IMG/VR virus record: IMGVR_UViG_3300020215_000070
Span: 1 to 45,893 of that record
DNA from: a virus
Strand: one strand, 5' to 3'
DNA: 45,893 bases
Part shown: positions 1 through 7,237 of the stretch, piece by piece
Layout of the letters: each line of letters opens with the position of its first letter
How positions within the stretch are numbered: position 1 is the first letter of the stretch
Position numbers and translations under genes: made by a program
The notes under the pieces: generated by a model
The model's database searches: none
What the model was told of the DNA's origin: nothing
Seen by the model: the letters and a program-made list of their open reading frames with translations, nothing else

Positions 1-154
1 GGGGTCGGCGGAGTGGTCGGCGAAGTCGGCGGCGTGGTCGGCGACGGGGTCGGAGGGGCCGGCCTATCAGCGTTATGCAAGAGAGATTTTGAGGTTGTTA
101 GCAGGATGCACACAGGAGGAGATCGATGCGAGGTTTTCGGAGGAAGGAACGTGA
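1..154 (+). CDS. C-terminal end of the Ala/Trp/Ser-repeat protein (window-spanning gene)
   Basis: Reading from base 2, the codons give a short run of Ser-Ala-Ala/Trp repeats and then a unique tail (PAYQRYAREILRLLAG...) ending at TGA 152-154. It has no start of its own. The same repeat in the same codon phase ends the gene that starts at 45315. Aligning the shared GGGGTCGGCGG at both window ends restores one frame. I infer that this is the 3' end of that gene and that the contig was opened, possibly with repeat units collapsed, inside the repeat. Function unknown. Confidence 0.8.
   Translation, partial: GSAEWSAKSAAWSATGSEGPAYQRYAREILRLLAGCTQEEIDARFSEEGT
2..60 (+). repeat. Short-period GC-rich coding repeat (left part)
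   Basis: Imperfect tandem units of the type TCGGCGGCGTGG run from the first base to about base 50. They encode SA(A/E/K)(W/S) repeats. They continue the array at 45807-45893 and mark the artificial ends of the contig. Confidence 0.85.
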
Positions 155-172
155 ATATCAATCGACAAGGTT

Positions 173-199
173 AAGATTAGAGAAAAATCTCTTAATCTT
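173..199. terminator. Symmetric AT-rich hairpin between genes
   Basis: AAGATTAGAGA at 173-183 pairs with TCTCTTAATCTT at 188-199 around a short A-rich loop. The hairpin follows the repeat gene and precedes the Shine-Dalgarno sequence of the next gene. No clear U tract follows, so a terminator role is only possible. Confidence 0.4.
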
Positions 200-228
200 C
201 GGCCCCATCAGCGGAAGGACGGTGAGGG

Positions 229-912
229 ATGAAAGAACGCCCCATCATATTCAGCGGAGAAATGGTTCGAGCGATCCTTGACGGGAGGAAGACGCAGACG
301 CGGAGGATCATGAGGGATCCTCCGCCAGATGATATAGATAAATCGGCTATCCACGGCCCGGAGATGTTTGCGCCAATGATTGAAGATGAGTATGGGATGT
401 TGGATGCCGGGCCTGAAATATATGGTGTTTATGACGAATACGGGGAATGGGGGTGTAAGTGTCCTTACGGTCAGCCCGGAGACCGGCTTTGGGTTCGGGA
501 AAGTCTTTATCTTGTTGATTGTCCGACTGATCCTTATTGGCCAAGGTTTTTGTACAAAGAAGAATTTGAGTTTTATCAAAATGATGGATGGTATAAAAAA
601 CAAACAGATAGATTTTGGGCCTCTCGATTATGGAGAGGCAATAATGATAAGTTTGGACACAAATCCCCTATCCACATGCCCCGATGGGCCAGCAGAATCA
701 CGTTGGAGATCGTCAATGTTAGGATGGAAAGATTGCAGGAGATTAGCGAGGAGGATGCTATCGCGGAAGGTGTCATGCTTACCTTTACCCAGACAAGACG
801 AGCGGTATTTAAATATTTGTGGGAAAAGATTCACGGTCCAGACGCATGGAACCAAAACCCCTGGGTCTGGGTGATTGAGTTTAAACGGGTTGATGGAAAG
901 GAATGTATGTGA
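229..912 (+). CDS. ASCH-like phage protein
   Basis: This 227-residue protein begins with the signature MKERPIIFSGEMVRAILDGR followed by KTQTRRIM, typical of a widespread phage family usually annotated as ASCH-domain or phage morphogenetic protein. The later segment LQEISEEDAIAEGV is also characteristic. ASCH domains are RNA-binding folds related to PUA and are thought to act in RNA or nucleotide-related regulation; the precise role in phages is not known. GAGGG stands just before ATG 229. Its end overlaps the start of the methyltransferase gene (903) by 10 bases, suggesting translational coupling. The family call is from motif recognition; the function is not inferred further. Confidence 0.75.
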   Translation: MKERPIIFSGEMVRAILDGRKTQTRRIMRDPPPDDIDKSAIHGPEMFAPMIEDEYGMLDAGPEIYGVYDEYGEWGCKCPYGQPGDRLWVRESLYLVDCPTDPYWPRFLYKEEFEFYQNDGWYKKQTDRFWASRLWRGNNDKFGHKSPIHMPRWASRITLEIVNVRMERLQEISEEDAIAEGVMLTFTQTRRAVFKYLWEKIHGPDAWNQNPWVWVIEFKRVDGKECM

Positions 913-1718
913 AATTTCTCAGCCTTTTTAGCGGTGGAGGTGGTTTTGATCTGGGTCTTGAACAAGCGGGGTTTGAATGCGTCGGTCAAGTAGAAATAAT
1001 GCCATATGCTTTGAAAATCTTGAAGAAGCATTGGCCAAAAGTCCCAAAACATACAAACATATCGACCTTGTTTGCTTCGGATTCCCATGTCAAGACCTTT
1101 CAATCGCTAATCGCAAATCGACGGGATTATCAGGCACCCGCAGCGGACTCTTTTTCGAAGCTATGCGAATTGTCAACTTGGTTGTTCCAGAATGGATACT
1201 CATTGAGAATGTTCCCAGACTCCTTTCGATTAACGGAGGGCGGGACTTTGCAATTGTCCTGCGGGAGTTGGCCCAAAGCGGGTATGGGTATCAATGGCGA
1301 ATTCTGGACAGTAAATTCTTCGGAGTCGCTCAACAACGTCGTCGTCTGTTCATTGTCGGACGCCTTGGAGGTCAATGTCCCCCCGAAATATTATTTGAGC
1401 AAAAAAGCGGTCTTGGGCATCATAAGAAGAACAGAAAAATGGAGTCGGTCGGGCTATGTATTTCTACAAGAGACGGAGAAAGACAAGACCCGAGCAGTAA
1501 AAATCTTGTCGCTTCAGTCATTAAAGCATCTGATTACAACAGTCAACCCATCGGACAATTCGGAAACGAAAACAATATCGTCGCCCATACAATCGACACC
1601 GATAAGTGCGGGGTCCGTGGAAGGATATGGGAGTCGAATTATATTGCGGAAGTTAACCCCGACGGAAAAAGAACGGTTACAGGGATTCCCGATCAATTTC
1701 ACAAAAATAGAGGAATAA
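903..1718 (+). CDS. Cytosine-5 DNA methyltransferase, frame A (motif I and a motif-IX-like end)
   Basis: This 271-residue frame starts with methyltransferase motif I (FLSLFSGGGGFDLGLEQAGF, the SAM-binding loop) and ends with a motif-IX-like sequence, RKLTPTEKERLQGFP. Between them (about 1100-1450) it does not carry motifs IV-VIII. These lie in the overlapping frame B (977-1804). Instead frame A reads segments such as AADSFSKLCELSTW, CSLSDALE and PPKYYLSKKAVLGIIRRTEK, which I recognise from phage hypothetical proteins found next to or fused with methyltransferases. Two long overlapping frames both with family-like sequence are unusual. A canonical slippery heptamer at 1043-1049 would join motif I to frame B. 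It could be a real -1 frameshift gene, two overprinted proteins, or a decaying gene. Confidence 0.65.
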   Translation: MYVKFLSLFSGGGGFDLGLEQAGFECVGQVEIMPYALKILKKHWPKVPKHTNISTLFASDSHVKTFQSLIANRRDYQAPAADSFSKLCELSTWLFQNGYSLRMFPDSFRLTEGGTLQLSCGSWPKAGMGINGEFWTVNSSESLNNVVVCSLSDALEVNVPPKYYLSKKAVLGIIRRTEKWSRSGYVFLQETEKDKTRAVKILSLQSLKHLITTVNPSDNSETKTISSPIQSTPISAGSVEGYGSRIILRKLTPTEKERLQGFPINFTKIEE

Positions 1719-1804
1719 TTTTAGGCAATGCTGTTACGGTTCCTGTGGCGAAATGGATCGGCGAGCGAATCATGCAATTTAACCACCTGACGGAGGCGAG
1801 ATGA
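977..1804 (+). CDS. Cytosine-5 DNA methyltransferase, frame B (motifs IV, VI, VIII, X)
   Basis: From about 1049 this frame carries the catalytic core of a Dcm-type enzyme in order: HIDLVCFGFPCQDLS (motif IV, catalytic Cys in PCQ), ILIENVPRLLS (motif VI, ENV), QQRRRLFIVG (motif VIII), and GNAVTVPVAKWIGERI (motif X). Motif I is missing because it lies in frame A upstream. The bases before 1049 (from ATG 977) are not family-like, so 977 is not a convincing start. A -1 shift at 1043-1049 would give a product of about 300 residues, close to the family size (M.HhaI has 327). About ten residues around motif III seem to be missing at the junction. Such an enzyme would methylate phage or host DNA against restriction or for regulation. 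Confidence 0.6.
   Translation: MRRSSRNNAICFENLEEALAKSPKTYKHIDLVCFGFPCQDLSIANRKSTGLSGTRSGLFFEAMRIVNLVVPEWILIENVPRLLSINGGRDFAIVLRELAQSGYGYQWRILDSKFFGVAQQRRRLFIVGRLGGQCPPEILFEQKSGLGHHKKNRKMESVGLCISTRDGERQDPSSKNLVASVIKASDYNSQPIGQFGNENNIVAHTIDTDKCGVRGRIWESNYIAEVNPDGKRTVTGIPDQFHKNRGIILGNAVTVPVAKWIGERIMQFNHLTEAR
1043..1049 (+). other. Candidate -1 frameshift heptamer in the methyltransferase
   Basis: The sequence C CCA AAA, read in frame A (GTC CCA AAA CAT), fits the X XXY YYZ rule for tandem -1 slippage. After slippage the ribosome continues with ACA TAC AAA CAT ATC GAC, directly into motif IV of frame B. A stimulating stem or upstream Shine-Dalgarno sequence was not identified. The alternative is a small deletion between two near-identical CATACAAACAT-like stretches, which the sequence at 1050-1062 also suggests. 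Confidence 0.4.
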
Positions 1805-1842
1805 AATACAGGAAGAAATCGACCGACCAAGATTAACGGAGA

Positions 1843-1998
1843 ATGCGCAAAATAAATCCCATGACCGTCACCGAATATCAATCTAAATGGCGCTGGCATC
1901 CGGAAGATATGGAGGACAATCGTCGGCAGCAGGCCGACGAGGTAAATCGGAAGATTCTTAAGTTTATTTTTTGTAGCTGGTGGGGAAGCTGGTTATGA
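1843..1998 (+). CDS. Small hypothetical protein, 51 residues
   Basis: Begins MRKINPMTVTEYQSKWRWHP and ends FIFCSWWGSWL. CGGAG precedes the ATG. Its stop codon overlaps the next start in an ATGA arrangement (1995-1998), which supports both genes. No family recognised. The middle is highly charged and the end is aromatic. Confidence 0.5.
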   Translation: MRKINPMTVTEYQSKWRWHPEDMEDNRRQQADEVNRKILKFIFCSWWGSWL

Positions 1999-2306
1999 AT
2001 AAATCTTGGGGGACATTCTTGACCTTATTTATCTGTCTCTTGATCCTCATCGCCTGGCTTCGGATCACGACGCCCTACAGGGATAAGTTTACGATTTACG
2101 ACGGAAAATATATCACAATCAGGGCGGATGAGTTGGCGGTTGAGATTTCGCCCAAAGAAAATTCATCCTGGGAGGCGAAACTAATTGGCAAGGATAAACT
2201 ATTTTTAAGAGGCCGAGTGCTGATGACAAACGCAGAGAAAACCAATGGGAAAACCAATCAAAGCAACACCACTGCCAAGTCTGCCTCGCAACCTAACCAT
2301 GATTAA
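1995..2306 (+). CDS. Small membrane-anchored protein
   Basis: A 103-residue product with one N-terminal membrane segment (about residues 6-25, FLTLFICLLILIAWL), then a soluble beta-rich part (FTIYDGKYITIRADELAVEI) and a polar Asn/Thr/Ser tail. I chose ATG 1995 over GTG 1980 because GGGGAAG stands at the right distance and the start overlaps the preceding stop. The topology suggests the soluble part is in the periplasm. No family recognised. Confidence 0.6.
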   Translation: MNKSWGTFLTLFICLLILIAWLRITTPYRDKFTIYDGKYITIRADELAVEISPKENSSWEAKLIGKDKLFLRGRVLMTNAEKTNGKTNQSNTTAKSASQPNHD

Positions 2307-2421
2307 GATTATCAAAGGCCGACAGGTTGTCGTCGAGGACCCTATTGCCGTTGCGGAGTTTAACCGGAAGCTGAGGGAGTTTAAGGTGCAGAAGGTAAAA
2401 GAACGGAGGCGTAATGAGTAG
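2299..2421 (+). CDS. Small basic hypothetical protein, 40 residues
   Basis: MIKIIKGRQVVVEDPIAVAE is followed by a Lys/Arg/Glu-rich helix (FNRKLREFKVQKVKERRRNE). It overlaps both neighbours by 8 bases, consistent with a translationally coupled string of small genes. Function unknown. Confidence 0.5.
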   Translation: MIKIIKGRQVVVEDPIAVAEFNRKLREFKVQKVKERRRNE

Positions 2422-2617
2422 ATGGAGAGATATTTTTATTTCTTTTGTCCTGTGTATTTATGGCATTGGTATGATTGTCAGTTTTAATGATATCAGGGAA
2501 ATCAGAGGGAGAGTTAACGATATGAGCTGGAAAATTCCCAGAATGGAACGAAACCATAACTTTCTTGAGAAGCGACTATCTCAATTGGAAGACTATCTAA
2601 ATTGGAAGACTATCTAA
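2414..2617 (+). CDS. Small membrane/coiled-coil protein
   Basis: This 67-residue protein has one N-terminal membrane helix (IFISFVLCIYGIGMIVSF) followed by a charged helical segment with heptad-like spacing (NHNFLEKRLSQLEDYL). GGAGG precedes the start. It belongs to a run of similarly built tiny proteins (1995-2888). Function unknown. Confidence 0.55.
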   Translation: MSRWRDIFISFVLCIYGIGMIVSFNDIREIRGRVNDMSWKIPRMERNHNFLEKRLSQLEDYLNWKTI

Positions 2618-2702
2618 ATCTAAAGTACATAGAGGAGCCACGCAAAAATTATCCTAGATACGAGGGGATTTGTGATTCTTCTGTCGAAGAGGGGAGGGGC
2701 AA

Positions 2703-2888
2703 ATGACCGATTGGGATGGTTTGATGGGGATGTCACTAAGTCTCGGCGTAATGCTTGTCTCCATTTCTGGAATTATGAATAGTCAAGATATCTACAAAAT
2801 CAAGAAGCACATTCGAGAACTGGAATCTAACTCAGATGCCGGAGGTGTGAATGCCAGAAACTGTCAAGATCACGGTAATGGTAGCTAA
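2703..2888 (+). CDS. Small membrane/helical protein
   Basis: A 61-residue product with a hydrophobic segment (MGMSLSLGVMLVSISGIM) and a charged helix (DIYKIKKHIRELES). The same layout as 2414-2617 suggests a shared origin or role. GAGGGGAGGGG directly precedes the ATG. The end overlaps the next gene by 38 bases. Function unknown. Confidence 0.55.
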   Translation: MTDWDGLMGMSLSLGVMLVSISGIMNSQDIYKIKKHIRELESNSDAGGVNARNCQDHGNGS

Positions 2889-3090
2889 GATAAAAATAAG
2901 ATTTTGCAAATTCAGAGCCGCTGGGTGCTTGGGACAATTCCCCGCGCGCGGGACACAGCGGCGAACACTAGACCCGTGTTGTAGCAATCATGCCTGTCGA
3001 CGGGAACGCCAGCTAGCGCAGATGCGGGAATGGCGCAAAAAGAATCCCCACTATTCCAAAAATTATATGAAGTCATATAACGCACTCTAA
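2851..3090 (+). CDS. Cys-rich small protein, probable zinc-binding
   Basis: The 79-residue product has a Cys pattern (RFCKFRAAGC ... DPCCSNHACRRERQ) followed by MREWRKKNPHYSKNY. Spaced cysteines followed by a basic W-R-K-K-N-P-x-Y tail are common in small phage proteins with a zinc finger. Start 2851 gives a large overlap with the preceding gene, so a later start is possible. DNA or RNA binding is only an inference. Confidence 0.5.
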   Translation: MPETVKITVMVAKIKIRFCKFRAAGCLGQFPARGTQRRTLDPCCSNHACRRERQLAQMREWRKKNPHYSKNYMKSYNAL

Positions 3091-3193
3091 AAAAATAGTG
3101 TTTTTTAATGACTTCGACATTAGAAAATTCTAATATGAGCTCGTCCAATAGGAGATAGGGTGAGCGGGCCGACGGGCCCCTGGGAATTTTTCT

Positions 3194-3234
3194 AAGACCT
3201 GCACTGCGCGCAGCGGTTGCAGGTCTTTTTTTTT
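3194..3234 (+). terminator. Palindromic-loop hairpin element E1, before the packaging genes
   Basis: AAGACCTGCA (3194-3203) pairs with TGCAGGTCTT (3218-3227). The loop region holds CTGCGCGCAG (3204-3213), a perfect palindrome that can form a 3-bp hairpin or pair with a second copy of itself, then the bulge CGGT. A T tract (3226-3234) follows, then GGAGAGAG and the start at 3246. A GC hairpin (GGGCC gacg GGCCC) lies upstream. It has the form of an intrinsic terminator and is one of four copies of the same design (also at 7293, 23077 and 26274). Confidence 0.75.
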
Positions 3235-3245
3235 GGAGAGAGACT

Positions 3246-3374
3246 ATGCTTGTTTTGTGTGTCATCGTCGCTGTTCCAGTTCTGTTTATTGCCACAATGT
3301 GGATTCTGGGCAGACTCCATGTGGCAAGCCAAATGATCGAACAAGCAGCACGGGAGATTGAGTCTGACGAATGA
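3246..3374 (+). CDS. Small membrane protein upstream of the terminase
   Basis: A 42-residue product: one membrane helix (MLVLCVIVAVPVLFIATMWI) and a short helical tail. It is the first gene after hairpin element E1, preceded by GGAGAGAG, and its TGA overlaps the terminase small subunit start (ATGA). Function unknown. Confidence 0.55.
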   Translation: MLVLCVIVAVPVLFIATMWILGRLHVASQMIEQAAREIESDE

Positions 3375-3922
3375 GCCGACCTATCAACAGAAAAGAAAAG
3401 ATGTTCTGCGCGCAGTATATGATTGACCACAACGGCGCCCAGGCCGCCATTCGCGCCGGCTATTCTGCCAAGACCGCCAAAGTCGTGGCTGCTCAATTGA
3501 TTGCCCGGCCACACATTAAAACCTACCTCAACGACCTTATCGCTAAACAGCAAGAGAGGGTTCAGATTACGGCTGATAGAGTTGTTAAAGAACTTGCTGT
3601 AATCGCGTTTTGCGATATCCGCCAAGCTTTTGATGCTAACGGGAAGCTGATAAACCCCAAAGATATGCCCGAGGAGGTTGCTAGGGCTATTGCTTCCATT
3701 GACACAGAGGAGCTTTTTGAATGGGATGCTGAAAATAAAACCAAGGAATACATTGGCGACTCCAAAAAGCTCAAGTTTTGTGACAAAGTCCGTGCGCTTG
3801 AAGCGCTAGGCAGACATTTCAAAATGTTTACTGATCGAGTAGAGGTGGATATTTCGGACAGATTAGCAGAGCGTCTTAAGTCTGCAAGAGAAAGAATTAA
3901 TACAAGGCCAGGGCTCAATTAA
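3371..3922 (+). CDS. terS: Terminase small subunit
   Basis: This 183-residue protein starts with a helix-turn-helix-like region: KEKMFCAQYMIDHNGAQAAI then RAGYSAKTAKVVAAQLIARP. This is the signature of the Terminase_2 family (small subunits that recognise the packaging site and hand DNA to the large subunit). The middle (VVKELAVIAFCDIRQAF) is typical too. It sits directly before the large subunit; the stop and start codons share one base (TAATG at 3922). Length is usual for the family. The packaging site itself could not be identified. Confidence 0.9.
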   Translation: MSRPINRKEKMFCAQYMIDHNGAQAAIRAGYSAKTAKVVAAQLIARPHIKTYLNDLIAKQQERVQITADRVVKELAVIAFCDIRQAFDANGKLINPKDMPEEVARAIASIDTEELFEWDAENKTKEYIGDSKKLKFCDKVRALEALGRHFKMFTDRVEVDISDRLAERLKSARERINTRPGLN

Positions 3923-5463
3923 TGCCAACACTCGAAAAAGACGAGATTGAACAGTTGCTTGTTGAGGACATGGCGAAGTTTAGTCTAGACCCACTAGGTT
4001 TTGTGCTTTATGCGTTTGATTGGGGCAGTGGTGAATTGGCTCAGTGCAAAGGCCCAGAAAACTGGCAGACTGAGAAGCTAAAAGAGATTGGCGAGAAGCT
4101 CCGCGCTGGGCATATCACAGCCCTAGAAGCTATTCTCATCGCTGTCGCATCTGGTCACGGTATTGGTAAATCCGCTCTAGTGGCTTGGATCATCCTTTGG
4201 GCTTTGTCAACGTTTGAAGATACGAAGGGCATTGTTACCGCTAACACAGAGGTCCAGTTAAAAACTAAAACATGGGCCGAGCTTGCTAAGTGGCACCGGC
4301 TCTCAATCGTCAAGCATTGGTTCACATTTACCGCCACGGCGATCTATTCGGTCGATCCAGAGCACGAAAAGACTTGGCGTTTTGACATGGTGGCCTGGTC
4401 TGAACACAAGACCGAAGCTTTTGCTGGAATGCACAACAAAGGCAAGCGCATTGTCATTATCTTTGATGAGGCATCTGCCATCCCTGACGTGATCTGGGAA
4501 GTTACTGAAGGGGCCTTGACTGACGAAGGGACTGAAATCCTCTGGATTGCCTTTGGCAACCCAACGAGAAACACTGGCCGATTTCATGCCTGTTTTAATC
4601 TTTTGCGTCATCGTTGGTCACATAGTCAAATCGATAGTCGCACGGTTACATTATCCAACAAAAAGCAGATTGAAAAATGGATTCAGGACTATGGCGAGGA
4701 TTCTGATTTTGTTCGAGTGCGTGTCAAAGGGCAATTCCCGCGTGCATCTGATCATCAATTTATTCCGACAGACATTGTTGAGGCTGCTAGGGGACGGGAA
4801 CTACGTGAGAACCAGTATAATTTCGCTCCTGTGATTATTGGTATTGATCGGGCTTGGTCTGGTGATGATACGACTGTTTGGCTGAGACAGGGGCTTATGT
4901 CTAAGAAGCTAGCCACGTTTAACAAGGGCGAGGATGATTTTCTCGTTGCTGGTCATATTGCACGGTTCGAAGATGAGTATCGAGCAGATGCGGTCTTTAT
5001 TGATTTCGGCTATGGCACTGGCGTTTATTCGGCTGGTAAGCAGATGAAGCGAACTTGGCGCATGGTTGAGTTTGGCGGCGCTGCAATTGATGCGAAGTAT
5101 GCTAACAAGCGCACTGAAATGTGGGGATTGATGAAAGAATGGTTGCAGGGGGGTGGAGCTATCCCAGACAATCAAGACTTAATCAACGATCTGATTGGAC
5201 CAGAAGCCTATGAAATTCCCACTGGTCCCAAAGCCGGCAAGATGCTTTTGGAGTCCAAGGATGACATGAAAGATCGCGGGCTTGATTCTCCGGATGACGG
5301 GGACGGGCTGGCGTTAACCTTTGCATTTCCAGTTCCCAACAAGAGCCAAAGACAATTTGAGACGCTGACCAAGCGCACCGAGCCTTATGACCCACTCAGG
5401 GGAAATATCCAAACTGAGCAATCAAACTATAACCCATTGTCGCCCTTGGCGCAGGTTCAATAA
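3922..5463 (+). CDS. terL: Terminase large subunit (packaging ATPase/nuclease)
   Basis: This 513-residue protein has the two-domain terminase layout. The ATPase carries Walker A GHGIGKS (about residues 78-84), Walker B VIIFDEAS (178-185) and the coupling motif GNPTRNTGRF (around 212-221). The RNase H-like nuclease carries metal-binding acids in GIDRAW (D309) and FIDFGYG (D361), with a final acidic cluster DSPDDGDGLAL. It would pump DNA into the prohead and cut it. The gene lies between terS and a membrane protein gene and overlaps both. All catalytic positions I can recognise are intact. Confidence 0.95.
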   Translation: MPTLEKDEIEQLLVEDMAKFSLDPLGFVLYAFDWGSGELAQCKGPENWQTEKLKEIGEKLRAGHITALEAILIAVASGHGIGKSALVAWIILWALSTFEDTKGIVTANTEVQLKTKTWAELAKWHRLSIVKHWFTFTATAIYSVDPEHEKTWRFDMVAWSEHKTEAFAGMHNKGKRIVIIFDEASAIPDVIWEVTEGALTDEGTEILWIAFGNPTRNTGRFHACFNLLRHRWSHSQIDSRTVTLSNKKQIEKWIQDYGEDSDFVRVRVKGQFPRASDHQFIPTDIVEAARGRELRENQYNFAPVIIGIDRAWSGDDTTVWLRQGLMSKKLATFNKGEDDFLVAGHIARFEDEYRADAVFIDFGYGTGVYSAGKQMKRTWRMVEFGGAAIDAKYANKRTEMWGLMKEWLQGGGAIPDNQDLINDLIGPEAYEIPTGPKAGKMLLESKDDMKDRGLDSPDDGDGLALTFAFPVPNKSQRQFETLTKRTEPYDPLRGNIQTEQSNYNPLSPLAQVQ

Positions 5464-5882
5464 TGAGCAAACCCGACTATTATTCCGGAGTTAAAAACAG
5501 ATTGGTCCGATATTACTTTTACGTTCAGCGTGGGCTTGCCTTGCTTAATGAGGCGCGGTATTTGGTCATGGCGATTCTGGCCGTCTATTATGCGCTCAAA
5601 CTGACTAACCCGTGGATTCTGGTAGCAATGTTTGCGGTGTCGGTTCCCGTTCTTGTGATCTTTGGCTACGTGGCTGTGCACCACATGGGCAAAACCTTGG
5701 ATTTCCTAAATGTCGAACATGCGACGCATTGGAGCCGTTACAACTACACGCTTTTAGAGCAGATCAGAGACGAGCTGCGGAAATCAAACCGAGAAACCCC
5801 ACGAAACATTTGGCCTGATTTTCCATCGGCTGGGGATGTGACCGAGCATGCAAGAGAGCAGGAAAGGCTGCGCGCCCTATGA
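5463..5882 (+). CDS. Membrane protein with two helices, in the packaging operon
   Basis: A 139-residue product with two adjacent membrane segments (about residues 32-70: YLVMAILAVYYALKL and ILVAMFAVSVPVLVIFGYVA) and a charged C-terminal half (ends TEHAREQERLRAL). It overlaps terL by one base and the GT-C-like gene by four, so the two membrane proteins are probably made together. No family recognised. It may be a partner of the following protein (inference from coupling only). Confidence 0.7.
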   Translation: MSKPDYYSGVKNRLVRYYFYVQRGLALLNEARYLVMAILAVYYALKLTNPWILVAMFAVSVPVLVIFGYVAVHHMGKTLDFLNVEHATHWSRYNYTLLEQIRDELRKSNRETPRNIWPDFPSAGDVTEHAREQERLRAL

Positions 5883-7237
5883 TGAATTTTGTTTTAGCCA
5901 TCATCGCTTTCAACCTGTTTTTATACCGCAAGGCTGTGACGTTTGGGCTTGTGGTCGATGATTGGTCACATTATCAAAATATCAAAAATGGTTTATTTAA
6001 GAAAGACGGTCCTTGGTGGGTACATATTTCACGCCGGCTATATGGTGGTGGAACATTTGGATTGGATGTGGCAAGAGATCATCTTGTCACGCTAATTTTG
6101 CACATCGTCAATTGTTTAATGATCTTTGGTGCTTTTGGGTCTAATGCGGTTTCGTTCATGGCAGCTCTGTTGTACGCTGCCCATCCGGCTAACCATCAAA
6201 CGGCTGTGTGGCTCAATGGCCGGCGGTATGCAATCAATGTGTTCTTAGTGCTGGCAATGCTATTGATTGGGCCAGCAGGGCTCATTCTGTGGCCATTAAC
6301 GGGTATCCTGCAAGAGAGCGCTATCCTCGCGCCGATTATTTTCGGGCCCTGGGGATGTCTTTTGATTCCGTGTGCGTGTTTCGTTTTAAGAAAACACATG
6401 CGCCAAAAGTATCTTGATAGGCTCGAAAAGATTTTATCGCCGGATGTCCGCAATTGGTCGGTAAAGCGGCTTATCGTTGTCGTGAAATGCTACGGGTTTT
6501 ATGTCCGACGAATGCTTTTTCCAGGCCGGACGCTTTTTGTTTACCCACAGCTCAATAGCTGGGGCAATACGATTGAGGGCAACAAAGACGCTTATGCTTT
6601 TAATTTTGATTTCTGGCAAGGTGTGGCATTCCTCGGTGGCTCTGTTATTGGCATTGCTTTCGCAGGCGAATACCGATGGATGGCACTGTTTGCCATGCTG
6701 GGAACATTACAATGGTGCGCGTTTTTCCCGGGTGTGCAGACCCTGGCTGATCGTTATATCGCACTCCCGAATGTTTTCGTGATGTTTTTTGTGGCTCATC
6801 TGCCGGCGCCGATTGCCTTAGCACTTCTTGGTTACTACGTGGCTAACTTAACGGTTACGCTAAGGATGTACCGTGATCTAGACGCACTTTGGGACTATCA
6901 CACCTATTTCTATCCGGAAAATGTCGTACTGAGGCACGGGCAAGCGCTACAGCTGTTCCAGCGTGGTGATGTGTTGGGTGCCTGGGAAGCAACCCGAAAG
7001 GGCCTGGAGAAGAACCCCAACGACTTCCGGATGCTTTACAACGCGGCTCTCTGTTGTCATATGATGGGCGACAACAATATGGCCAAGAGCTATATCGATC
7101 GAGCCAGCGAGAATTTATATATTGGCCAAGAAAAAGATTTGATGCAAGCCATTGAGAACTTTCGAGAAAAAACCGCGCCGCCTAAAAAGAAACCCAGCAA
7201 CGGCCGAAGACCTTTTTACATGGGTGTGAAAAGATAA
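5879..7237 (+). CDS. GT-C/TMTC-like polytopic membrane protein with C-terminal TPR
   Basis: A 452-residue protein with many membrane helices over about residues 1-350 and a soluble helical end. Features that recall GT-C glycosyltransferases of the TMTC/DUF1736 type are the acidic pair in the first loop (VVDDWSH, D27-D28), the segment HLVTLILHIVNCLMIF followed by LLYAAHPANHQTAVWLNGRR, and FFPGVQTLADRYIALP. The C-terminus has TPR-like helices (GQALQLFQRGDVLGAWEA; NDFRMLYNAALCCHMMGD). Known members transfer mannose from dolichyl-phosphate to proteins; bacterial relatives are mostly uncharacterised. Finding it between terminase and portal is unusual and suggests the phage modifies a surface glycan or virion protein. 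The family call is from motifs, not a search. Confidence 0.6.
   Translation: MMNFVLAIIAFNLFLYRKAVTFGLVVDDWSHYQNIKNGLFKKDGPWWVHISRRLYGGGTFGLDVARDHLVTLILHIVNCLMIFGAFGSNAVSFMAALLYAAHPANHQTAVWLNGRRYAINVFLVLAMLLIGPAGLILWPLTGILQESAILAPIIFGPWGCLLIPCACFVLRKHMRQKYLDRLEKILSPDVRNWSVKRLIVVVKCYGFYVRRMLFPGRTLFVYPQLNSWGNTIEGNKDAYAFNFDFWQGVAFLGGSVIGIAFAGEYRWMALFAMLGTLQWCAFFPGVQTLADRYIALPNVFVMFFVAHLPAPIALALLGYYVANLTVTLRMYRDLDALWDYHTYFYPENVVLRHGQALQLFQRGDVLGAWEATRKGLEKNPNDFRMLYNAALCCHMMGDNNMAKSYIDRASENLYIGQEKDLMQAIENFREKTAPPKKKPSNGRRPFYMGVKR

Noticed and set aside
3109-3159. Short plus frame (16 residues) before element E1
   Set aside because: No ribosome site, very short, and it overlaps the inverted repeat TTAGAA-AA-TTCTAA.
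2912-3625. Long minus-strand frame opposite the terminase small subunit
   Set aside because: Shadow of the well-supported terminase small subunit gene; crosses hairpin element E1; no family-like sequence.
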